Positions 15,566-21,569 of a stretch of DNA of 21,569 bases are shown here, in pieces. Both the position numbers and the translations under genes were made by a program. The stretch's first letter is position 1, and each line of letters opens with the position of its first letter. Origin of the DNA: an uncultured Devosia sp. GTDB lineage: Bacteria; Pseudomonadota; Alphaproteobacteria; Rhizobiales; Devosiaceae. The notes beneath the pieces were generated by a model. That model ran no database searches and was not told the DNA's origin. It worked only from the letters and a program-made list of their open reading frames with translations. Location: the NCBI GenBank assembly GCA_946480655.1, contig CAMLKN010000007.1, positions 1-21,569 on the forward strand, given 5' to 3'.

Positions 15566-17110
15566 CTATCCTCCGAGGGCCTCGGCAATCGCATTGGCCA
15601 GATCCGCCAGGCGGTAGGGTTTGCCCAGCACCTTCAGATGAGCGATGGCATCGGCATCGCGCCGCACCAGTTCGTCCGCATAGCCCGAAGTCAGCAGCAC
15701 CGGTAGTCCCGGCCAGTCCTGAGCGACGCGGTGGGCCAGTTCATATCCAGACATGCCGCCGGGCATGACGAGGTCGGTAAAGACCAGGTGGACTTCTGCG
15801 CCGCTGCCCAGCACAGCCAGCGCCTCATGTGCATCGGCAGCGACCAGGGTTGCGTAGCCGAGTGTTTCGAGCCGATTGACAGTGAGCTTGCGCACTCGCG
15901 GGTCGTCCTCGACCACCAGGATGGCCTTGCCGGCCACGACCGGCCCGGTCGACTCCAGCTCTTCGGCCTGGACATTCGCCGCACCATGGCGGGGCAGGTA
16001 GATATTGACCGTCGTGCCCCGTCCCGGCTCGCTATAGATCGTGGCGTGCCCGCCTGATTGCTTGGCAAATCCGTAGATCATGGAGAGACCGAGCCCCGTG
16101 CCGCGACCCTTCTCCTTGGTGGTGAAAAACGGCTCGAAGGCGCGCTCGCGGACCGAGGCGGGCATGCCCATGCCGGTATCGGCAACCGAAAGACGCACAT
16201 AGTCGCCCGGCGCCAGCGCATCGAGGTCCTCCGACATTGCTCCATCCACCGTCACGTTCCCAGTCTCGATGATCAGCCGTCCGCCCTCGGGCATGGCGTC
16301 GCGCGCATTAACGGCCAGATTGACGATGGCGCTTTCCACCTGCGACGGGTCGATGCGCGTGGACCACAGGCGCGGCGTCAGCGCATTGGAAAGCGCGATG
16401 GTCGACCCCATCGTGCGGTGCAGCATGTCGGTGAGGCCGAGCACGAAATCATTGAGGTTAACCACTTCCGGCTCGAGGTGCGAACGCCGGGCAAACGCCA
16501 GAAGCCGTGCCGTCAGCCTCGCTCCGAGATCGGCCGCCTCCAGCGCCTCGGTCGCCAGTTCCCGCTGGCCAGCAGTGGTCAATCTGGCTTCGAGCATCTC
16601 CAGGTTGCCAATGATGACGGTCAAGAGGTTGTTGAAGTCATGGGCAATGCCGCCGGTCAGCTGTCCCATCGCCTCCATCTTCTGTGCCTGGCGCAGGGCC
16701 TGTTCGGTGGCCTTCTGACCCGACAGATCATGGATGATACCGGTGAAATGCACCCGCCCATCCATCTCGAATTCGCTGACCGCCAGGTGCATGGGGAAGG
16801 TCGAGCCATCGCTGCGCTGGCCGGTGACCTCGCGGCCGATGCCGATGATCTTGCGCGCGCCCGTGCTTCGGTAATTGGCGATATAGCCATCATGAGCCGA
16901 ATGGTAGGGCTCAGGCATGAGGAAATGGACGTTCCGGCCGATGAATGCGTCCTGCGGATAGCCGAACAACCGCGCCGCAGCGGGATTGACGGTCGTGATG
17001 ATGCCGCCACCATCGATGGTGATAATAGCATCCACCGCCGACTCCAGCATGGCCTGCAGCTTGCGGGCCTGGCCGATAAGGGCGGTATGGTCGTCTTGCG
17101 GTTCGGTCAC
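15566..17110 (-). CDS. FixL-like heme-PAS hybrid histidine kinase with C-terminal receiver
   Basis: The 514-residue soluble sensor has PAS (about 15-130), HisKA (about 140-210), HATPase (about 255-375) and a receiver (about 395-512). The PAS carries the FixL heme signature [14 protein letters not shown] followed by [12 protein letters not shown] and [10 protein letters not shown]. The heme-ligating His of Bradyrhizobium FixL (H200) aligns with H73, and its oxygen-contacting Arg (R220) aligns with R93, with the same 20-residue spacing, so it should bind oxygen. The phospho-His is H157 in [11 protein letters not shown], an HDFNN-type box unlike the HELNQPL of classical FixL. DTGMG (311-315) and GRGTGLGLS mark the ATP site. 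Receiver D446 and K497 are present. There is no membrane helix. The start is GTG. It probably signals to the adjacent OmpR-type regulator. Confidence 0.9.
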   Translation of the reverse strand: MTEPQDDHTALIGQARKLQAMLESAVDAIITIDGGGIITTVNPAAARLFGYPQDAFIGRNVHFLMPEPYHSAHDGYIANYRSTGARKIIGIGREVTGQRSDGSTFPMHLAVSEFEMDGRVHFTGIIHDLSGQKATEQALRQAQKMEAMGQLTGGIAHDFNNLLTVIIGNLEMLEARLTTAGQRELATEALEAADLGARLTARLLAFARRSHLEPEVVNLNDFVLGLTDMLHRTMGSTIALSNALTPRLWSTRIDPSQVESAIVNLAVNARDAMPEGGRLIIETGNVTVDGAMSEDLDALAPGDYVRLSVADTGMGMPASVRERAFEPFFTTKEKGRGTGLGLSMIYGFAKQSGGHATIYSEPGRGTTVNIYLPRHGAANVQAEELESTGPVVAGKAILVVEDDPRVRKLTVNRLETLGYATLVAADAHEALAVLGSGAEVHLVFTDLVMPGGMSGYELAHRVAQDWPGLPVLLTSGYADELVRRDADAIAHLKVLGKPYRLADLANAIAEALGG

Positions 17111-17214
17111 GGTTCAATCGGTTCCGGCTGTCTTTCTGTTGAGACTACCCGCTTTTCCGGATCGGCCAAAGGTACCCGCGCTACAAAATACCTCCCCGGC
17201 AGGCCTGACCATCT

Positions 17215-17228
17215 TTGATCCAGAGCAA
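17215..17228. promoter_or_regulatory. FNR/FixK box upstream of the hemerythrin gene
   Basis: TTGATCCAGAGCAA matches TTGAT-N4-ATCAA at 9 of 10 defined positions. A class II start would fall near 17263, 24 bases before the ATG at 17287. It also lies about 105 bp upstream of the FixL-like kinase start on the other strand. Confidence 0.6.
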
Positions 17229-17286
17229 TCCGTTCGATCCCCGCCCTCGCTATGGTGAGCCGGCACGCGTCAACCAGGCCACGGAT

Positions 17287-17739
17287 ATGTCAAAGGGCCA
17301 GAACTTTGCCCCCCTGCTCGAAAGCCATGAACGTGTCATCGCCGCCTGCGACGCGCTGGAATCGATTGCCGATGCCTTGCCCGATCGGATAGCGCCGGGG
17401 CAGTGCGAGCGCGCCATCCGCGAAACCACCACAGCGGTCAAGCAGATGCATGCCTGCGAAAACGACCTGCTCATGCCGCTCCTCTCGAATGCGCAAAGGC
17501 CGGAGCTGCGCAAGATTGCCGCCGACCTGGAACAAGCGCATCAGGTAGATAGCGAGTCCCTCATCGAGGTCGACGAGGTGCTCACCGCCTTCGCTCTGGG
17601 TCAGCCGATCCTCTCCATCGACGCCACCGGCTATATGCTGCGGGCCTTCTTCGAAGGCCTCAGGCGGCATGTCGGCAGGGAGAGGGACTTGCTGGCGCTC
17701 ATGGAGGATTGGCCCCAGCCGGGCCGCCTGCTTCACTGA
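17287..17739 (+). CDS. Hemerythrin HHE domain protein
   Basis: The 150-residue all-helical protein has iron-ligand residues spaced as in hemerythrin-like domains: H14 (ESHERV), H55 with E58 (MHACEND), H85 (QAHQVDSE), and H128 with E132 (RRHVGRERD). Such di-iron proteins bind oxygen or nitric oxide, or protect iron enzymes. The frame can be read from a TTG at 17215, but that would place the FixK box inside the gene. ATG 17287 fits the predicted promoter and the start of the domain. The ribosome site is weak. The last 7 bp overlap the end of ccoS on the opposite strand. Its position beside the oxygen sensor and the cbb3 assembly genes suggests a low-oxygen or NO role, which is inference. Confidence 0.85.
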   Translation: MSKGQNFAPLLESHERVIAACDALESIADALPDRIAPGQCERAIRETTTAVKQMHACENDLLMPLLSNAQRPELRKIAADLEQAHQVDSESLIEVDEVLTAFALGQPILSIDATGYMLRAFFEGLRRHVGRERDLLALMEDWPQPGRLLH

Positions 17740-17939
17740 GCCCGTTTCGGCCCCATGCCGTCGCCCTCAGTACCATCGCTTGGCCCCTGCGCCGCCGGTC
17801 CCGGATAATCGAGCAACACGCGCTGGCCCGCCCCCTCGATGTCGTCGAACTGGCCGGAGCGGAGCGACCAGTAGAACGCCGCAAGCGCCAGGACGCCCAG
17901 ACCAAGGGCACAGGGAATGAGTATGGCAAGGCCCGACAT
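17733..17939 (-). CDS. ccoS: cbb3-type cytochrome oxidase assembly protein CcoS (FixS)
   Basis: The 68-residue protein has one N-terminal membrane helix (about 4-25) followed by FYWSLRSGQFDDIEGAGQRVLLD, the CcoS signature with the conserved W-[SA]-x-[RK]-x-G-Q-[FY]-D-D. It is needed for cofactor insertion into the cbb3 oxidase. It is the last gene of the ccoGHIS operon, starting 9 bp after ccoI. The tail after residue 45 is Pro/Gly-rich and variable. Confidence 0.95.
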   Translation of the reverse strand: MSGLAILIPCALGLGVLALAAFYWSLRSGQFDDIEGAGQRVLLDYPGPAAQGPSDGTEGDGMGPKRAQ

Positions 17940-17948
17940 GGCGAGGTC

Positions 17949-20138
17949 CTAACGTTCCGAGAGACCGAATTTGAGCCGCATGGCATTGAGCACCACGACC
18001 AGCGAAGACGACGACATGGCCACGGCCGCAATCAGCGGCGAGACCTGACCGGCGATTGCCAGGGGCAGCACCACGACATTGTAGCCCACCGAAAAGATGA
18101 GGTTCTGCCGCACCAGCAAATCAGCCTTTCTCGCAATGGCGATGGCGAAGGGCACATCGGTCAGCCGATTGCGCGTCATGACCAGATCCGCAGCAGCGCG
18201 CCCGATATCGGCGGCACTGCCCGGCGCCATGGAGACATCCGCCGCGCGCATGGCCGGCGCATCGTTGATCCCGTCGCCCACCATCAGCACGAGGCCATTG
18301 CCGCTGCGCAGGGATTCAATAGCCGCCACCTTTTCGGCCGGCTGCAGGCCGCCCCGGAAGGAGGCAAGCCCCACGTCCTGCGCAATTGCCTGCGCTGCGG
18401 CCGGCCGATCACCCGATAGCATGGTTGTCGCGATGCCCAGCCCCGACAGCGCCGACAGCGCAGCCTTGGCTTCGGCCCGCGGGCGATCGGCAAAGCGAAA
18501 CCGGGCCAGCGGCTCCCCGTCGCGGGCGAGCCAGACCTGGGTGCCCGGCTCGGAGCCGTCGTCGACAGCCCCGCAGAAGCCGGCATTGCCCAGGCGCCAG
18601 GTGACGCCCCCATCCAGCGCCTCGACGCCAGCGCCGGCAACCTCGTGGCACTGGACCGGCGCATCCTGGGTATCTGGACAGGCCGCGCGCAGGGCCAGCG
18701 AAAGCGGATGATTGCTGCCGCTCGCCAGCCAGGCGGCGCGACGCAGCAATTCCGGCGTAACCGAGGGGTCGGGCGCAAGCTGCGGTCGCCCCTCGGTGAT
18801 GGTGCCGGTCTTGTCGAAGGCTGCAGCGCGAACCTGGCTCAACTTCTCCAGCGCCGCCCCGTCCCGCACCAGGATGCCGGCACCGAAGAGGCGCCCGGCC
18901 GCCACGACATGCACAATCGGCACGGCCAGCGCCAGGGCGCAGGGACAGGTGATGATCAGCACCGATACGGCATTGAGCAGGGCCGAATGGAGGTCGGCGC
19001 CAGCCAAGAGCCAGCCGCTCAGCGTCGCGGCCGCCGTCACATGCACCACAGGCGCATAGAGGCTGGCCACCCGGTCGGCCAGGCGCCGGTAGCGGGTGCG
19101 GACGTCCTCGGAGGCCTGCATCATCTCGCTCATGCGGCTGAGGAAGGATTCCGAGGCCGGGCGCAGGACTTCGATCCGCACTGAGCCGTCCAGCACGGCC
19201 GCGCCAGCAACGATCGTATCGCCCCTATCCAGCAGGACCGGCTGGGATTCTCCGCTGACCATGGCGAGATCAACCTGCGCACGCTCCGATAGCAGCCGGC
19301 CATCGACCGGCATCCGGTCGCCGGCGCGCAGGAGCAGGATCATGCCCGGTTCGATGTGCGCCAGCCGAACCACACTCGTGCTTCCGTCATCGTGCACACG
19401 CGTCGAGGCCCGAGGCTGCAGGCGCGACAGGCCCTCGACCGCGCTGCGGGCCCTGCCCCGCATCATGTGATCGAGCGTGCGACCCACCAGCAGGAAGAAC
19501 AGCAGCATGGTCGAGGCGTCGAAATAGGCATGCAGCCCGCCTGTCGCCGTCTCGTAGAGGCTGAGGGCCGTGGCGACGATGACGCCAATGGCAATCGGCA
19601 CATCCATATTTGTCCGGCCGACACGCACAGCCGACCATGCCGAGCGGAAGAAGGGCCGGCCGGCATAGGCTACGGCCGGCAGGGCGATCAGCGCCGACAG
19701 CCAGTGAAACATGTCGCGGGTCGCCGCGTCGGCCCCGGCCCAGACCGACACCGAAAACAGCATGATATTGCCCGCAGCAAACCCGGCCACAGCCAGGCTT
19801 CGGACCAGTTCGGACATGACCGGATCACTGCCGGCCAGGTCATCGGGGTCGATCGCGAAGGTCCGATAACCGCTGCGCACAATCGCCGGGGCCAGCGCAG
19901 TCAGGTCGGTCGACGCATCGTGGCGGATCGTCACCTGCCTTCGGGTCAGGTTGACCCGCGCTCCGGTGACCCCGGGCACTCGTGCGAGACCAGATTCGAT
20001 GGATTGGATGCAGCTGGCACAATAGGCGTCAGGGACTGCAAAGCAGATTTCCCGTTCGCCCTCCGGGCTCCGGCGCACCAGGTCCGAGAGCACTTCCGGC
20101 GCATGTTCTTCCGGCAGAAGCGCAGCGTCCAGGCTCAT
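17949..20138 (-). CDS. ccoI: Copper-translocating P-type ATPase CcoI (FixI)
   Basis: This 729-residue P1B-type ATPase supplies copper for cbb3 oxidase assembly. A heavy-metal-associated domain at about 30-100 has the C40-A-S-C43 pair. About eight membrane helices follow. Other landmarks are the phosphatase loop VSGES (295-299), the transport motif CPC (398-400), the phosphorylation site D442-KTGT, SNHP (475-478) and GDGINDAPA (about 617-625). Helix-8 residues NVVVLPLAIAG and MSSSSLVVVLNAMRL are as in FixI/CopA2 enzymes. The start overlaps the ccoH stop by 4 bp (ATGA), so it is translationally coupled in the ccoGHIS operon. The context separates it from detoxifying CopA. Confidence 0.96.
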   Translation of the reverse strand: MSLDAALLPEEHAPEVLSDLVRRSPEGEREICFAVPDAYCASCIQSIESGLARVPGVTGARVNLTRRQVTIRHDASTDLTALAPAIVRSGYRTFAIDPDDLAGSDPVMSELVRSLAVAGFAAGNIMLFSVSVWAGADAATRDMFHWLSALIALPAVAYAGRPFFRSAWSAVRVGRTNMDVPIAIGVIVATALSLYETATGGLHAYFDASTMLLFFLLVGRTLDHMMRGRARSAVEGLSRLQPRASTRVHDDGSTSVVRLAHIEPGMILLLRAGDRMPVDGRLLSERAQVDLAMVSGESQPVLLDRGDTIVAGAAVLDGSVRIEVLRPASESFLSRMSEMMQASEDVRTRYRRLADRVASLYAPVVHVTAAATLSGWLLAGADLHSALLNAVSVLIITCPCALALAVPIVHVVAAGRLFGAGILVRDGAALEKLSQVRAAAFDKTGTITEGRPQLAPDPSVTPELLRRAAWLASGSNHPLSLALRAACPDTQDAPVQCHEVAGAGVEALDGGVTWRLGNAGFCGAVDDGSEPGTQVWLARDGEPLARFRFADRPRAEAKAALSALSGLGIATTMLSGDRPAAAQAIAQDVGLASFRGGLQPAEKVAAIESLRSGNGLVLMVGDGINDAPAMRAADVSMAPGSAADIGRAAADLVMTRNRLTDVPFAIAIARKADLLVRQNLIFSVGYNVVVLPLAIAGQVSPLIAAVAMSSSSLVVVLNAMRLKFGLSER

Positions 20139-20605
20139 GGCACCGTGACCCTGGACTCATACTCGATCGGGCCGAGTTCTGTGCCTGCTGTGGTGATGGT
20201 GATGTCCCACACACCTGCCGCCAATGCGTGCTCGCCTCCATAGGCATCGCCCTGACGCACCAGTACGACCGTTGCATCGTCATGGCCCCCGACCGGCCGA
20301 CGCACAAAAGCGGTGACCGCGTCGAGGTCAATCAGGGCGCCATTGGCATCGAGGGCACGAAACACGATACGACCATCAACATGACGGGTTTCAACCGTCC
20401 AGCCCGCCTGCTTCTGCGCAGCGATGGTGTGCTGCTTTTCATTGAAGCGCTGGCTCTCGACATAGGAATTGGCAACCACCAACCCCGTCCAGGTGCGGGA
20501 AGCCGAGATGGCCATGGTCAGGTTGACCGCGATCACCACGCCAAAGAAAGTGCAGATGATGGCCAGCATGTGCCAGCCGGTAAACGGTTTTGCGGTCGTG
20601 TTCAT
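20135..20605 (-). CDS. ccoH: cbb3 oxidase maturation protein CcoH (FixH)
   Basis: The 156-residue protein has a short cytoplasmic start (KPFTGWHML), one membrane helix (about 11-33) and a periplasmic domain beginning SRTWTGLVVANSYVESQRFNE, the FixH signature. It stabilises early cbb3 oxidase subcomplexes in the membrane. It overlaps ccoG by 4 bp at its start and ccoI by 4 bp at its end. Confidence 0.94.
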   Translation of the reverse strand: MNTTAKPFTGWHMLAIICTFFGVVIAVNLTMAISASRTWTGLVVANSYVESQRFNEKQHTIAAQKQAGWTVETRHVDGRIVFRALDANGALIDLDAVTAFVRRPVGGHDDATVVLVRQGDAYGGEHALAAGVWDITITTAGTELGPIEYESRVTVP

Positions 20606-21569
20606 TCGCCATCCTCCGGCGCCTCGAAGCGCACCTGTTGGGTTGCGACCGCCGTGCCGTCGGACGCGCGCGCGATCATGGTGAAATCGGTCTGTCCGCC
20701 CTCCTGGCCCTGTGGAGCCCGCACATAGACGCGAAGTGGCAGGACCAGGTCGGGCTCGACATTCAAGTCGATCTGGCCTGTCGCCTCATCCGCCAGATTG
20801 GGCGATGTGAAGGTCGCGCCCGGGAGCCCTTCGATGGAAAAGCGCACCTCACGCGGGGCATTGGTCATGTTGAGAATCTTGACGTCATAGCCGTTCTGAA
20901 TGGAGCCGTCTGACAAGAGGACGTAGAGCGGGTTGCGGTCATGCAGCACATTGAGCCCCAACTCGCTGCGCATCGACAGGGCCACCAGCATGGCCACGCC
21001 GATCATCGCCCAGACCCCGAAATAGACCAGTGTGCGGGGCCTGATCACCGAGCGCCAACTGGTATGGCGAACCGCATCGATCCAGCCACCATCCGGGCGC
21101 CTGACACGCGCGGGATCGATGCCTTGGGGCCCCGTCGCCAGCTTCATGTTCGTCTCATAGTCGCTGAGCGTCGTATAGGAAATGAGCCCCTGATCCCGCC
21201 CGAGCCGGGTCATGATGTCGTCGCAAGCGTCGATGCAGAGGGCACAGGTGATGCATTCGAGCTGCTGTCCATCGCGGATGTCGATGCCCATGGGACAGAC
21301 GGCGACGCAGGCATTGCAGTCGACGCAATCGCCCACCGTCTGACCTGCTGCGGCGGCCTTCTTGGCGTGCCGGCTGCGCGGTTCACCCCGCCAGTCATTG
21401 TAGGTGACAGTGAGAGAATGCTCGTCGAGCATGGCCGCCTGGATGCGAGGCCAGGGGCACATATAGGTGCAAACCTGTTCGCGCATCAGCCCGCCGAACG
21501 TGTAGGTCGTGGCTGTCAAGATACCGATGGTTGCATAGGCAACCAGCGGCGCCTGGAACTGCACCAGAT
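20602..21569 (-). CDS. ccoG: cbb3 oxidase accessory iron-sulfur protein CcoG (FixG), C-terminal part
   Basis: The 3' 968 bp of the gene encode about 321 residues and run off the right edge. The sequence begins in the last part of the membrane domain (TYTFGGLMREQVCTYMCPWPRIQ, where the CxxxCP is typical), then two 4Fe-4S motifs, CVDCNACVAVCP and CITCALCIDACD. A further membrane helix (about 21010-20970) and a periplasmic immunoglobulin-like domain ending in VRFEAPEDGE follow. CcoG is a cupric reductase and electron-transfer helper for copper delivery to CcoI. It is the first gene of the ccoGHIS run, and its start and promoter are outside the window. A GTG at 21564 is only an internal valine codon, because the frame remains open to the edge. 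Confidence 0.95.
   Translation of the reverse strand, partial: LVQFQAPLVAYATIGILTATTYTFGGLMREQVCTYMCPWPRIQAAMLDEHSLTVTYNDWRGEPRSRHAKKAAAAGQTVGDCVDCNACVAVCPMGIDIRDGQQLECITCALCIDACDDIMTRLGRDQGLISYTTLSDYETNMKLATGPQGIDPARVRRPDGGWIDAVRHTSWRSVIRPRTLVYFGVWAMIGVAMLVALSMRSELGLNVLHDRNPLYVLLSDGSIQNGYDVKILNMTNAPREVRFSIEGLPGATFTSPNLADEATGQIDLNVEPDLVLPLRVYVRAPQGQEGGQTDFTMIARASDGTAVATQQVRFEAPEDGE

Overview
The window is a GC-rich, densely packed stretch of an alphaproteobacterial chromosome, most likely Hyphomicrobiales (a Devosia-like genus is my guess from overall style; I cannot prove the genus). The grounds are a hybrid FixL / OmpR-type regulator / FixK oxygen cascade, a three-domain LigD of PE-ligase-polymerase order with a single Ku, a GGAAC-N16-CGTT (EcfG-type) promoter, and a DctB/DctD-type sigma-54 system. 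I see no tRNA, rRNA, CRISPR array or insertion sequence, and no gap above 300 bases without a gene.

Region 1 (1-7648) is a catabolic and uptake locus. It holds the tail of a hydroxypyruvate-isomerase-like gene, then a complete tripartite tricarboxylate transporter on the minus strand in transcriptional order tctC-tctB-tctA. Divergent to it are a DctB-like sensor kinase and a DctD-like sigma-54 activator with overlapping stop and start, followed by a COG3618-type amidohydrolase/lactonase. Between the two arms lie a textbook -24/-12 promoter pointing at tctC and two 18-bp inverted repeats 33 bp apart. These look like the paired enhancer sites of the activator, so the circuit can be read almost completely from the DNA.

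Region 2 (7688-12340) is a DNA-repair island. ku and ligD form a minus-strand operon with a near-perfect general-stress (EcfG) promoter. A DNA topoisomerase IB gene is divergent and has a weaker match of the same type.

Region 3 (12362-21569) is an oxygen-response and respiration cluster: hemN, a small unknown gene, fixK, an OmpR-type response regulator (FxkR-like), a FixL-like hybrid kinase with a heme-PAS domain, a hemerythrin-like protein, and ccoS-ccoI-ccoH-ccoG (fixSIHG), the last running off the right edge. A GTTACA-N4-GTTACA direct repeat (the 'K-box' described for Rhizobium FxkR) lies between fixK and the response regulator gene. Near-consensus FNR/FixK boxes precede hemN and the hemerythrin gene at class II distance. 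The inferred flow is: heme-PAS kinase, then the OmpR-type regulator, then K-box and fixK, then FixK boxes driving oxygen-independent heme synthesis, the hemerythrin protein and, probably from outside the window, the cbb3 oxidase.
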